DNA of 64,000 bases from assembly GCA_009698675.1 (NCBI GenBank), contig WLPT01000001.1, positions 131,707 to 195,706 on the forward strand, written 5' to 3'. Both the position numbers and the translations under genes were made by a program. The notes under the pieces are model-generated. The model saw only the letters and a program-made list of their open reading frames with translations. It did not search any database and had not been told where the DNA came from. Of the stretch, positions 44,450-54,176 are shown piece by piece. The DNA is from Actinomycetota bacterium (lineage in GTDB: Bacteria; Actinomycetota; Actinomycetes; Nanopelagicales; Nanopelagicaceae). The first letter of the stretch is position 1. Every line of letters begins with the position of its first letter.

Positions 44450-45754
44450 ATGGATAAAGACGACGCCCACTGGCCCGCGATTTTTCGCGGCGTAAAGCCG
44501 GTTGATATTTCAGTTGTAATTCCTGGATCAAAATCTGTAACAAATCGAGCACTCATTTTAGCCGCGCAGGCAGATTCACCATCGGTTCTTCGGCGCCCAT
44601 TAGTTTCGCGCGATAGTCAACTCATGGTGCAAGGTCTTCAAGCTCTGGGAATCGGAATCGTCGAAGAGGATAGTTTTGTACATGGATCACCTGAATATCA
44701 ATTAACAGTTACCCCTTCGGCAATGAGCGGGCCTGCAAAGATTGATGTTGGAAATGCTGGAACAGTTATGCGCTTCTTGCCGCCACTTGCAGCCCTTGCC
44801 ACTGGCGACATCTCCTTCGATGGCGATCCGCGTTCATATGAGCGCCCACTTGGCCCGGTAATTAAGGCCCTTGAACAGCTAGGTGTAGCTATTGAGCATG
44901 AGGGCCGCTATAGCTTGCCGCTAACTCTCCACGGCAAGGGAGTAATCCCGGGTGGGTCGATAACGATAGATGCAAGCGCTTCTAGTCAGTTCCTATCTGC
45001 ACTCCTATTAGTTGCCCCAAGTTTTAAAAATGGCATCACAGTAACCCACGATGGAAGTGAACTCCCATCTATGCCGCACATTGATATGACTGTTGAGATG
45101 CTCCGAGATTTTGGAGCGATCGTAAGCGTTGATAGCGATCGACGTAGTTGGAGCGTAAAGCCAGGTGCATTGCATGGCCGTGAATTAGTAATAGAGCCTG
45201 ACCTTTCAAATGCAGCGCCATTTCTTTCAATTGCGATGTTGTGTGGCGGCAGCATCACAATTGCAGATTGGCCAGTCAAGACGACACAACCAGGTGATCA
45301 GTTGCGGTCAATTCTTTCGCGAATGGGTGCGACGATTTCAATGAATGCAAAGGGATTAACGTTGACGGGAACGGGTGCCATACATGGAATCGATATCGAT
45401 TTACATGATGTTGGTGAACTCACGCCAGCTATAGCTGCGTTGGCAGCGTTGGCAGATTCACCTTCACACCTTCGGGGTATTGGCCACTTACGACTTCATG
45501 AAACCGATCGTTTAGCTGGGCTCACTCGCGAGATTAACGCCCTGGGTGGAGATGTTGAGGAGCATAAAAACTCCCTACATATAACTCCAGCGCCTTTACA
45601 TGGAGGAGTTTTCCACACATATGATGATCATCGATTGGCAACGGCCGGTGCAGTTATCGGTTTAGTCGTACCTGGAATTGAAGTTGAAAATATTGCAACA
45701 ACTCGTAAAACGCTTCCCGATTTTCCAGGGCTGTGGAGTGGATTACTTACATGA
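44450..45754 (+). CDS. aroA: 3-phosphoshikimate 1-carboxyvinyltransferase (EPSP synthase)
   Basis: A 434-residue enzyme with VIPGSKSVTNRAL near residue 23, the PEP-site GNAGTVMRFLPPLAA near residue 102, DGDPRSYERPLGP, and the C-terminal HETDRLAGL, TYDDHRLATAGAVIGL. It makes EPSP for aromatic amino acid synthesis. Start of a plus-strand operon aroA-rsgA-hisN-copA. Confidence 0.95.
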   Translation: MDKDDAHWPAIFRGVKPVDISVVIPGSKSVTNRALILAAQADSPSVLRRPLVSRDSQLMVQGLQALGIGIVEEDSFVHGSPEYQLTVTPSAMSGPAKIDVGNAGTVMRFLPPLAALATGDISFDGDPRSYERPLGPVIKALEQLGVAIEHEGRYSLPLTLHGKGVIPGGSITIDASASSQFLSALLLVAPSFKNGITVTHDGSELPSMPHIDMTVEMLRDFGAIVSVDSDRRSWSVKPGALHGRELVIEPDLSNAAPFLSIAMLCGGSITIADWPVKTTQPGDQLRSILSRMGATISMNAKGLTLTGTGAIHGIDIDLHDVGELTPAIAALAALADSPSHLRGIGHLRLHETDRLAGLTREINALGGDVEEHKNSLHITPAPLHGGVFHTYDDHRLATAGAVIGLVVPGIEVENIATTRKTLPDFPGLWSGLLT

Positions 45755-45773
45755 GAGTTAGCAAGGATAAACG

Positions 45774-46796
45774 ATGAGTCGACGCGAATACGATGAGTCT
45801 GATGCGCGAATTAGGCCGGCGCGCAGTACTCGCCCACGGAGTAAGGATCGCCCAAGCTATGCCGATGCAATTACAGCATTAGTTACTACCGTTGATCGTG
45901 GTCGACAAACCTGCATTACTGACAAAGGTTTAGTTATTACCGCGATGCGCGCCCGTGAGTTGGGGCCAAAATCAGTTGTTGTTGGCGATTTAGTTTCAAT
46001 TGTTGGTGATGTGAGCGGAAACGAGGGGAGTCTGGCGAGAATAGTCGCAGTCAGTGAGCGTCGAAACTCATTGAGTAGGACCGTCGATGATGCTGCACAA
46101 GTTGAACGTACGATCGTTGCAAATATTGACCAATTGGTGATTGTTGTTGCCGCCACTAATCCTGAACCCCGACGTGGATTAATCGATCGTTTTTTAGTTT
46201 CGGCTTTCACCGAAGGAATAACCCCAAAGTTGGTAGTAACCAAGTCCGACCTTGGGGCAATTCCAGAGTTTCTAGCCGAGTATTCAAAACTGGGCGTTGA
46301 GATTTTGCATACCGCAATAAAAAGTAACTCACGTGAAAAAGATTTGTCCGAACTGCATGCGATGCTCAAAGGAAAAATCTCGGTTTTAGTGGGTCATTCT
46401 GGGGTTGGAAAGTCAACTTTAATCAACGCTCTTGTCCCCGAAGCAGATCGATTAACTGGCGATGTGAATGCTGCAACCGGGCGAGGTCGTCACACCTCAT
46501 CAAGTGCTATCGCACTTGCATTAGCCGGCAGTGATGGCTGGATAATCGATACGCCTGGAATCCGCGCCTTTGGTTTATCGCACATAGATACCCATCGAAT
46601 TGTCGATGCATTTACCGACTTATCTGAGGTTGCCGCAAACTGCTTGTCTAACTGCTCACACTCAGAGAGCTCCTGTTCACTTGACTCCTGGGCCGCCCCT
46701 GGTGGAGTTGTAAATATCGAGCGCACGGCACGCTTAGCCAGTCTGCGCTCATTACTCTCGGTCAAGGAGCAAGCCGGACAAGGCGTTGAGGATTAA
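45774..46796 (+). CDS. rsgA: Small ribosomal subunit biogenesis GTPase
   Basis: A 340-residue circularly permuted GTPase: an N-terminal OB domain, G4 VTKSDL before G1 LVGHSGVGKSTLINAL near residue 202, RHTSSSAIAL, DTPGIRAFGL, and a C-terminal zinc knuckle NCLSNCSHSESSC. It assists late 30S maturation. The basic N-terminus and the aroA-rsgA-hisN order are typical of actinobacteria. Confidence 0.95.
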   Translation: MSRREYDESDARIRPARSTRPRSKDRPSYADAITALVTTVDRGRQTCITDKGLVITAMRARELGPKSVVVGDLVSIVGDVSGNEGSLARIVAVSERRNSLSRTVDDAAQVERTIVANIDQLVIVVAATNPEPRRGLIDRFLVSAFTEGITPKLVVTKSDLGAIPEFLAEYSKLGVEILHTAIKSNSREKDLSELHAMLKGKISVLVGHSGVGKSTLINALVPEADRLTGDVNAATGRGRHTSSSAIALALAGSDGWIIDTPGIRAFGLSHIDTHRIVDAFTDLSEVAANCLSNCSHSESSCSLDSWAAPGGVVNIERTARLASLRSLLSVKEQAGQGVED

Positions 46797-46808
46797 GATT
46801 GTCATATT

Positions 46809-47612
46809 ATGACAAGTGACTCTGATCCTTATGTCGAAGATTTAGCGCTAGCCCACTTACTGGCCGATATCGCTGATTCGATTGCACTCGAGCGATATCA
46901 ATCATTAGATTTAGTAATAACAACTAAGCCTGACAATACGCCGGTCACTGATGCAGATCGCGCCGTTGAAACCGCTCTACGTCAGGCACTATCGACGCAT
47001 CGTCCCAAGGATGGATTATTGGGGGAAGAGTTTGGTAGCGATATAACTGGAGCTAAGCGATATTGGGTAATTGATCCCATCGATGGAACAAAAAACTTTA
47101 TGCGCGGAGTACCAACGTGGGCCACATTAATCGCACTTGTTGAAGTAGCAGAAGATGGATCAGAAGAAGTTGTAGTTGGAATAGCAAGTTCGCCAGCATT
47201 ATCTCGGCGATGGTTTGCATCGTGTTGCCAAGGTGCTTTTGTAACTTTTAATGGCGATACTAGAAGAATTTCAGTCTCACAAGTTGCATCCCTTACCGAT
47301 GCATCGATTGCATACTCGGATTTCATCGGTTTTGATGACCGCCTGGAAGCATTTAAAAAGATGCTCGATGGCGCTTGGCGTACTCGCGGGATGGGAGATT
47401 TCTGGTCACATATGTTGGTAGCAGAAGGTGCCGTCGATGTTGCGATCGAACCAACGCTTGCCGTATGGGATATGGCAGCGTTAGATATAATTGTCCGTGA
47501 GGCTGGTGGAACATTTACTAATACTTCGGGCCGCTCCGGACCATTTGGAGATAGCGGAGTATCGACTAATGGAGTATTGCACAACGCAGTAATCAACGGC
47601 TTAAACACATGA
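46809..47612 (+). CDS. hisN: Histidinol-phosphatase, inositol monophosphatase family
   Basis: A 267-residue IMPase-fold phosphatase with GEEFGSD near residue 72, the metal motif WVIDPIDGTKNF near residue 87 and WDMAALDIIVREAGG near residue 218. Synteny with aroA and rsgA supports the HisN role in histidine synthesis over inositol phosphatase. The stop overlaps copA by four bases. Confidence 0.9.
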   Translation: MTSDSDPYVEDLALAHLLADIADSIALERYQSLDLVITTKPDNTPVTDADRAVETALRQALSTHRPKDGLLGEEFGSDITGAKRYWVIDPIDGTKNFMRGVPTWATLIALVEVAEDGSEEVVVGIASSPALSRRWFASCCQGAFVTFNGDTRRISVSQVASLTDASIAYSDFIGFDDRLEAFKKMLDGAWRTRGMGDFWSHMLVAEGAVDVAIEPTLAVWDMAALDIIVREAGGTFTNTSGRSGPFGDSGVSTNGVLHNAVINGLNT

Positions 47613-49852
47613 GCTCCATATTAGAACCAACAACACTTGCAATCGAAGGCATGACCTGCTCCTCCTGTGTAAATACCGTTGAGAAAGCTTTAAATGCGGT
47701 GGACGGTGTAAGTGCAACGATTAACTTTGCAACTGAAACTGCACATATCTTGGCTCCGGCCGATATGGATATAAAAACTTTAATGAAAGTTGTTGAAAAA
47801 GCAGGTTATAAAGCCGTTCCGCTGCACGACGGACAGTCGGTGACATTGCATAGCAAGAAGTCAGCGCGTGCTCTATTTTTTGCCTTCATCTTTGCAGTTC
47901 CAGCGGTGACTATCTCAATGGTCATGGATTGGCACCATGCAATAGATATGTGGATTATTGCTCAGGTAGATTCATTTGGAATAGCCAGACCGTTATATTC
48001 ACCAACGTCTTGGCTCGTAATTGCATTAAGCGCCCCGGTTGTTTTACTGGTTGCATGGCCAATTCATCGCGCAGCTTTGCGCAACTTAAGACATCCAACA
48101 ATGGATAATCTAATCTCACTGGGCTCTCTTTCTGCATTTTCTTGGTCGATTTACGCCAATGCAACTGGAGCTGGCGACGTATATACCGAGGTTGCTGCCG
48201 GAGTAATCTTTTTTGTCATTCTTGGACGCTTCTTGGAGACGCGGGCAAAATCTCGCGCAGGTGCTGCACTTACTTCGCTCTTGGCATTGGGGAGTAAAGA
48301 GGTAACGATAGTTCGCGGAGGTTTCCCACTCATTGTGTCGATTGATCAACTTGAGATTGGTGATGAATTTGAAGTAATGCCTGGGGCACGAATTGCCACA
48401 GATGGCATCGTTGTTCAAGGCGAAAGTGCCGTAGATAACTCAATGATTACTGGCGAATCAAAGCCGATAGATGTTCGAGCAGGTTCGATAGTCGTAGGTG
48501 CCTCTCTCAATCACAATGGGCGATTAATTGTTCGAGCCACCAGAATAGGCAGTGATACCGAATTGGCGCGAATTACTTCAATGGTGATTAGTGCCCAAGG
48601 TAGGAAAGCTCCAATTCAACGATTAGCCGATCGCATTAGCGCCGTGTTTGTTCCCGTAGTGACTTTAATTTCTATTGGAACTTTTGCAGGCTGGTACTAC
48701 ACGGATCACTCACTAACACGTTCTATCTCTGTAGCAATTACGGTTTTAGTTATCGCATGCCCATGTGCACTCGGACTAGCAACTCCAGTGGCTCTGCTCG
48801 TGGCATCAGGCCGTGGAGCCCAACGTGGAATAGTTCTGCGCGAACCTAGAGTTCTTGAAGTTGCACGCAATGTCGACACAGTCCTCTTTGATAAGACTGG
48901 GACATTGACGCATGGCGTGATGAATGTACAGGCCGCAACAGTATGCATCGCTGCAGGAGCAGTACTTGGAAGCGCATTTGCTGCACTAATTAACGATGAG
49001 AGAATCCTCTCGTCGGCATTGGCCATAGAATCTGCGAACTCGCATCCAATTGCACTGGCAATTGTTCGCCACGCCCTGCGCAATGGTGCTAAAAACTGTG
49101 ATGTACAAGAGTTTTCAGTTACACCTGGCTCAGGTGCTGCAGGTCGCGTTAACCTGGGCGCACAGTCACCTGTTGTACTCATTGGTTCACCTGCAGCCGT
49201 TGCCCACAGTTGTACGGAATTTCATCCAGAGTTAAAAACAGCGATTGCTCAGGGTCAATCTGCAGGTCTGACTATCTCAGTCCTAGCGTGGGACGGGGTT
49301 GCATTGGCCGTCTTTGCCGTTGGGGATCAATTAAAGAGTGATGCTTCTGAAACGATAAATGCATTGCGCTCAATGGGAATTACTCCATGGCTAGTTACTG
49401 GAGACAACGCAGAGGTTGCTAGTTCAGTTGCAGCAAGTGTTGGCATTGATTCAGATCACGTAGTTTCGGGCGCATTGCCTGAAAGTAAACTGCAGATTGT
49501 TGAACAGTTGAAGGCCGATGGTAGATGCGTATTGATGATTGGTGATGGAATAAATGATGCTGCAGCCCTGAGCGCCGCTAATCTTTCAATGGCGATGGGC
49601 ACGGGCACTGATACTGCAATTTCAAGTGCTGACATAACTCTTATGAACTCTGGTTTGGCAAGCGTGATTGCCGCACTTGCACTAGCAAAAAAAACCTTAA
49701 AGATAATTCGCTTGAATATGGGGTGGGCTTTAATTTATAACGTTATTGGCTTACCAATCGCAGCTCTAGGTCTATTGCGACCAATTTATGCCGCGGCCGC
49801 GATGGCACTCTCATCACTATTCGTAGTGACCAATTCACTAAGAATTAAGTAG
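47609..49852 (+). CDS. copA: Copper-transporting P1B-type ATPase
   Basis: A 747-residue pump. An N-terminal heavy-metal domain has GMTCSSCVNTVEKAL near residue 14. Transmembrane helices follow, then the TGES actuator in MITGESKPID, the ion-site CPC in IACPCALGLATP near residue 386, DKTGTLTHG near residue 431, HP locus SHPIALAI and GDGINDAAAL. It exports Cu(I). It has only one metal-binding domain. No copper CsoR is near it; the CsoR-family gene at 31210 is CstR-like. Confidence 0.94.
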   Translation: MSSILEPTTLAIEGMTCSSCVNTVEKALNAVDGVSATINFATETAHILAPADMDIKTLMKVVEKAGYKAVPLHDGQSVTLHSKKSARALFFAFIFAVPAVTISMVMDWHHAIDMWIIAQVDSFGIARPLYSPTSWLVIALSAPVVLLVAWPIHRAALRNLRHPTMDNLISLGSLSAFSWSIYANATGAGDVYTEVAAGVIFFVILGRFLETRAKSRAGAALTSLLALGSKEVTIVRGGFPLIVSIDQLEIGDEFEVMPGARIATDGIVVQGESAVDNSMITGESKPIDVRAGSIVVGASLNHNGRLIVRATRIGSDTELARITSMVISAQGRKAPIQRLADRISAVFVPVVTLISIGTFAGWYYTDHSLTRSISVAITVLVIACPCALGLATPVALLVASGRGAQRGIVLREPRVLEVARNVDTVLFDKTGTLTHGVMNVQAATVCIAAGAVLGSAFAALINDERILSSALAIESANSHPIALAIVRHALRNGAKNCDVQEFSVTPGSGAAGRVNLGAQSPVVLIGSPAAVAHSCTEFHPELKTAIAQGQSAGLTISVLAWDGVALAVFAVGDQLKSDASETINALRSMGITPWLVTGDNAEVASSVAASVGIDSDHVVSGALPESKLQIVEQLKADGRCVLMIGDGINDAAALSAANLSMAMGTGTDTAISSADITLMNSGLASVIAALALAKKTLKIIRLNMGWALIYNVIGLPIAALGLLRPIYAAAAMALSSLFVVTNSLRIK

Positions 49853-49886
49853 CTCTACAAAGGTGACAACTGGCCTAGATAATTAA

Positions 49887-49912
49887 AAAGGGCCCTCTTT
49901 CGAGGACCCTTT
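49887..49912. terminator. Terminator hairpin after copA
   Basis: AAAGGGcCCTC and GAGGaCCCTTT pair around a four-base loop, with A-rich and T-rich flanks. It separates copA from the opposite-strand initiator tRNA and can work in both directions. Confidence 0.85.
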
Positions 49913-49927
49913 AATCTCTTTCATATC

Positions 49928-50004
<77 letters not shown>

Positions 50005-50032
50005 TCGGTAACGGCAATCTTAGGCGCCAAAG

Positions 50033-50082
50033 AGATAAAGACCAAATCCATGAATGAAAACCCATGAATCTGGCCTTTATCT
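50033..50082 (-). terminator. Hairpin downstream of the UPF0182 gene
   Basis: AGATAAAGaCCA pairs with TGGcCTTTATCT around a 26-base loop that contains two near-identical CCATGAAT repeats. It sits between the UPF0182 stop and the tRNA on the same strand. Confidence 0.6.
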
Positions 50083-50121
50083 AGCAAGAGCATCGCAATA
50101 AGAAAATACTTATAGTGATAT

Positions 50122-52959
50122 TTATTTCTTTACTTGGGCTGCTATTGCAGATGCAATTGCAGATTTCAATCGATCTTGTGCTCGACCATAGGCGGCAAAA
50201 TCTCCCTTTGCAAGGGCGGCCTGTCCATCAGCAAGAGCTTGTTTAGCACTAGCAAGCGCACTTGCTAGTGAGTTATTAGTTGTTCCGGTAGTTGACGAGC
50301 TTGCCGATGCCGTAGAAGTTCCAGAGTTGCCGCCGAATACCTGATCTAGGGCGCCCTTTAATGTGTCGTCGTAACCGATTTGATCACCAAAAGATACGAG
50401 TACCTTTTGTAACAATGGATATGCGGCGCTATTAGAAGTTGCACGAACGTAAACAGGTTGTACGTAAAGTAAACCTCCGCCTACGGGAAGAGTTAGTAGG
50501 TTTCCAAGTACAACGTCAGAACCTCCTTGTCGCAAGAGAGAAAGCGAGTTTGCGACTTCAGGTTTAGCTTCAAAGTTAGAGGCAACCTGGGAAGGTCCGG
50601 CAACGTTTGTGCTACGTGGAAGTTGTAAAACAGTAATTTTGCCGTAGTTGGGACCAGCATCCGAGTTAACAACTGCAAAGGCTGAAAGATTCTCGCGTCC
50701 ACCACGAGGTACAAACGGCGTAGTCATTGCAAACTCAGGCTTTGCCTCACCCGGCATCTGCAAAGTTAAGTAATAAGGAGGTTGGGCACTTGCATTTGCA
50801 CCGAAAGTCGATGGATCGCGAGGTACTCTCCAGAAATCTTGACCACCATAGAAAGCTGCTGCGGTTTGCACATGGTAGGCCGAGAGAATTTCACGTTGGA
50901 CACGGAACATATCTTCGGGATATCGAATATGCGACATTAAATCCTTTGAGATCTTAGATTTAGGTGTCACTGTTCCTGGGAAGGCCTTACTCCAAGTGGC
51001 CAATACTGGGTCTTTTTCATCCCATTGATATAAAGTAACGGTTCCATCATAGGCATCAACTGTGGCCTTAACTGAGTTACGAATGTAGTTAATGTTTTGA
51101 TTTCCCTGTGCAGTGACTGCAGTTGAGTTTGAGGTCAATGCATCCGACGTAGCACTAGAAAGTGATGTCTGCTTGGAGTATGGATATCCAGCACTCGTTG
51201 TGTAGCCATCGATAATCCACAAAACCTTGCCATCGACAAGGGCTGGATAAGGATCGCCATCAAGAGTTAGCCAGGGAGCAACTTTAGCGACTCGGTCACG
51301 TGGATTACGTTCGTAGAGAATCTTTGAATCCTTGTTTATTAACGAGGAGAGAAGGATTCGTTGCTCTTGGTATTTAATAGCAAAAACTAGCTTGTTCACA
51401 AGTGACCCAACGGGAACACCGCCGGTGCCAGTGTAAGTAAAGTTTTTCTGCCCATTGGCAGATGAGTCATCTGGGTAGTCAAACTCAACAGGGGTATCTG
51501 TCTTTACTCCACCAATGATTGAATAATCAGGAACATTTTCTCCGAAATAGATTCGTGGCTCAAAAACTCCTAGACCCTTAGTTGGGGGTAAGTCGCCTAC
51601 GGCAAAGGATGGTTTTCCATCGGCATCGCGCGCATTTCCAAAGGCAGCTACAAATCCAAATCCATGTGTGTAGACAAGGTGGTCGTTAATCCAGTTTCGA
51701 GATGGATTGCCAGCGATGTTAAGTTCGCGAACTGCAACAACTGTGTCGCGCTTTACGCCATCAACCATATAACGATCTATATCTAGCGAATCTGGGAAGG
51801 TGTAATACGGCTTAATTTGTTGGAGCTGTCGAAAAGTTGCTGGGAGCACGTTGGGATCCATTAAGCGGATGTTTGCGATTGTGGCGGCATCTTTAGAGAG
51901 TTGACCAGCTGAAGTAGTCAAAGTCGCCTGATAATCAGAGACAGTTACATTATCGAGCCCATAGGCGCTTCGAGTTGCATCAATATTGCGCTGAATAAAA
52001 GGGGCTTCCTTTGACGATTCACTTGGCTTAACTTGAAAGGTCTGAATCGCGCCAGGATAGATTCCTGCGATTAGAACCGATGAGACAACGAGTAGTGCTG
52101 TTCCTGCCGCTGGAAGAACCCATGAGCGCCTAACAATATTTGCAAAGAATAGGAGTGCACAGACAACGGCGATGGCCGCCAAAATTGCCTTTGCAGGAAG
52201 GACGGCATTGACATCGGTGTATGTCAGACCTGTAATTAATTTGCTCTCTTTGAGAGCGAGTGCATATCGATCAAACCAATAGGCAACTGCTTTGAGAAGT
52301 ACAACTCCACCCAGCAAAACCGAGAGTTGTACTCTTGCTGCAACCGTGGTGCGATCTTCACGTACTTGTAGGCGAATTCCTCCATATAGGTAATGCACAA
52401 TGGCCGATGCGATAATCGAGAGAACTAAAGTTGATATTCCCCATCCGATTAAGGTCTGCCAAAACGGCAAGCGAAAAGCAAAAAATGAAATATCCATGTG
52501 GAACTGTGGGTCTGTTACTCCAAAAGATGTGGAGTTCTTAAAGAGCAACCATGTGGACCACAACATCGAACCTGATGTTCCAGCAAAGTAAAAGAGCGCA
52601 ACTGCCAATCCAGCAATAACCAATCGCTTAATTGGTTCAATCTGACCACGGTAGCGTTCGAGATTATCGGCTTCAACCGTCATTGGCACATACAGAGGAC
52701 GTTTTTTATAGGCAATAATTATATTAAGAAGCACGACTGTGGCGGTTATTAATCCTGCAGCGACAAAAAGGGCAATCTTTGTCATCAACACCGTGGACCA
52801 TACTGAAGTGAAGTTGACTGATTTGAACCAGAGCCAATCGGCATAAAAACCACTTAACGAAACAAGGACTACTCCGATTACAACCAGGATTCCAATCGTT
52901 ATTGGAAGCGGGCCGCGACGGCGTTTGAAGTTAAATTTGGGGGCTGCATTACTCATCAT
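50122..52959 (-). CDS. UPF0182 family large membrane protein
   Basis: A 945-residue COG1615/UPF0182 protein. A basic N-terminus is followed by about seven hydrophobic helices in the first 320 residues, including the ADWLWFKS and DRYALALKESKLITG segments. A large extracytoplasmic domain contains NIDATRSAYGLDNV, DGVKRDTVVAVRELN and YPEDMFRVQREIL. The tail is a Ser/Thr linker and an Ala-rich helix with ALADGQAALAKGDFAAYG. The function is not established. The full family length is present. Confidence 0.92.
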   Translation of the reverse strand: MMSNAAPKFNFKRRRGPLPITIGILVVIGVVLVSLSGFYADWLWFKSVNFTSVWSTVLMTKIALFVAAGLITATVVLLNIIIAYKKRPLYVPMTVEADNLERYRGQIEPIKRLVIAGLAVALFYFAGTSGSMLWSTWLLFKNSTSFGVTDPQFHMDISFFAFRLPFWQTLIGWGISTLVLSIIASAIVHYLYGGIRLQVREDRTTVAARVQLSVLLGGVVLLKAVAYWFDRYALALKESKLITGLTYTDVNAVLPAKAILAAIAVVCALLFFANIVRRSWVLPAAGTALLVVSSVLIAGIYPGAIQTFQVKPSESSKEAPFIQRNIDATRSAYGLDNVTVSDYQATLTTSAGQLSKDAATIANIRLMDPNVLPATFRQLQQIKPYYTFPDSLDIDRYMVDGVKRDTVVAVRELNIAGNPSRNWINDHLVYTHGFGFVAAFGNARDADGKPSFAVGDLPPTKGLGVFEPRIYFGENVPDYSIIGGVKTDTPVEFDYPDDSSANGQKNFTYTGTGGVPVGSLVNKLVFAIKYQEQRILLSSLINKDSKILYERNPRDRVAKVAPWLTLDGDPYPALVDGKVLWIIDGYTTSAGYPYSKQTSLSSATSDALTSNSTAVTAQGNQNINYIRNSVKATVDAYDGTVTLYQWDEKDPVLATWSKAFPGTVTPKSKISKDLMSHIRYPEDMFRVQREILSAYHVQTAAAFYGGQDFWRVPRDPSTFGANASAQPPYYLTLQMPGEAKPEFAMTTPFVPRGGRENLSAFAVVNSDAGPNYGKITVLQLPRSTNVAGPSQVASNFEAKPEVANSLSLLRQGGSDVVLGNLLTLPVGGGLLYVQPVYVRATSNSAAYPLLQKVLVSFGDQIGYDDTLKGALDQVFGGNSGTSTASASSSTTGTTNNSLASALASAKQALADGQAALAKGDFAAYGRAQDRLKSAIASAIAAQVKK

Positions 52960-53018
52960 GGGTCAACGCTAGCGCACAGTAGACAGGCTTACTCTCCCAG
53001 GTTTTGCAGCGATTGGGC

Positions 53019-53762
53019 CTACGTAGTCAGGGCCTTTATGGCATCGGCGAGGGTAGCCACCGTAAGAATGCGCATGCCAGCTGGGAACTCAGAGATCTCC
53101 CGACGGTTTTCTGCCGGTGCTAAAAATATTTCAGCCCCTGCCGCATGTGCGGCACGAATCTTTTCGTTAATTCCGCCAATTGGGCCAACTTTTCCATTAG
53201 AGGTGATAGTTCCCGTTCCGGAGATATGACGGTGATGCAGAAAATCTTGAGGTGTTAAAAGCTCTATGACACCAAGTGCAAAAATCATTCCTCCGCTTGG
53301 ACCACCTGTTCGCTGTACGTCAAAGTGGACATTCTTTGCAATCAGCTGAGCGTTGATCACTCCATACTGTGGATTAGCTCGAAGGTAGCCCAGAGCTGCA
53401 GAAATCGCCTTACTTTGGGAGCTGGTCATGTCAGCGGCCGCTGATTTTTTTTCCGACTCAACGGTTGTTCCTGGGGGATAGATTGCAGCACGTGGATATA
53501 CCGCTTCATCGCTGCGAATCCAAGAGTAAATAATCTCTGGTCCAATGAGCCAGTTGTTTGGATTCGTGACACGCACTGACATCAAATCTAATCGACCAGT
53601 TGCTGGAAATGATTTTTGGTGCTCAATCGTAATAATTTTATCAAAAATATTTTGAGCACTGCCCGGCATCACAATCGCAAATGGAAGCGGCGCAAGTAGC
53701 GCTAAAGCAAAAAAAACTCCTACAAGCCCCACAACAAAGCGTGGGAGAGGTGAGAAAGGCAT
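53019..53762 (-). CDS. YlbL-like S16 (Lon-type) membrane protease lacking the PDZ domain
   Basis: A 247-residue protein. The start MPFSPLPRF at 53762 is chosen because it opens a signal-anchor helix and lies 13 bases after the upstream gene stop. The extracytoplasmic N-terminal segment has TGRLDLMSVRVTNP and RAAIYPPG. The Lon-type domain has catalytic Ser in RTGGPSGGMIFALGVIELL and Lys in GGINEKIRAAHAAGA. Relatives carry a PDZ domain between these two parts, but here SKAISAALGYL passes almost directly to the protease domain. It is therefore about 90 residues short. Confidence 0.82.
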   Translation of the reverse strand: MPFSPLPRFVVGLVGVFFALALLAPLPFAIVMPGSAQNIFDKIITIEHQKSFPATGRLDLMSVRVTNPNNWLIGPEIIYSWIRSDEAVYPRAAIYPPGTTVESEKKSAAADMTSSQSKAISAALGYLRANPQYGVINAQLIAKNVHFDVQRTGGPSGGMIFALGVIELLTPQDFLHHRHISGTGTITSNGKVGPIGGINEKIRAAHAAGAEIFLAPAENRREISEFPAGMRILTVATLADAIKALTT

Positions 53763-53775
53763 ATGTGGCAGAGTT

Positions 53776-54021
53776 TTATTGACGAATCTCTGGATCAGAG
53801 TTGGTTGCTTGCGTATTCTCGATTTTTGCAGATGTATCAATATCGCGTGCCTGTGAATCGCGTAATGAGTCTTGGAATCGCTGGAACTGGCCAACTGAAC
53901 GTTGAGTCTCCTGCTGGTATTTACCCTGAAACTTTGAGATCCATAGGACATACCCCAAGGCGCCAAGTAAGCCCATGGCAGGAACTACCCACCAGATTAA
54001 AGCTGTAGCTGCACTCGACAT
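53776..54021 (-). CDS. Small single-helix membrane protein
   Basis: An 81-residue protein: one N-terminal transmembrane helix (residues about 6-27), then a hydrophilic Gln-rich stretch with FQGKYQQETQRSVGQFQRFQDSLRDSQ that could be a short coiled coil. It is not recognised. It is immediately upstream of the YlbL-like protease and is probably translated with it. Confidence 0.65.
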   Translation of the reverse strand: MSSAATALIWWVVPAMGLLGALGYVLWISKFQGKYQQETQRSVGQFQRFQDSLRDSQARDIDTSAKIENTQATNSDPEIRQ

Positions 54022-54176
54022 GGTCTGAGCCTATCGCTACACAGTGATACTCGCTCGAATTAGGCAAACCCTAGAACCTTGCCGCCTTGGGCCGCACTCG
54101 TGAAAGAAAGTTAGGGGCTGGCAATTTGGGAAGAAAATGCTTGTCCCCGTGGTTATAAGGCTGGGAGGATTAACGT

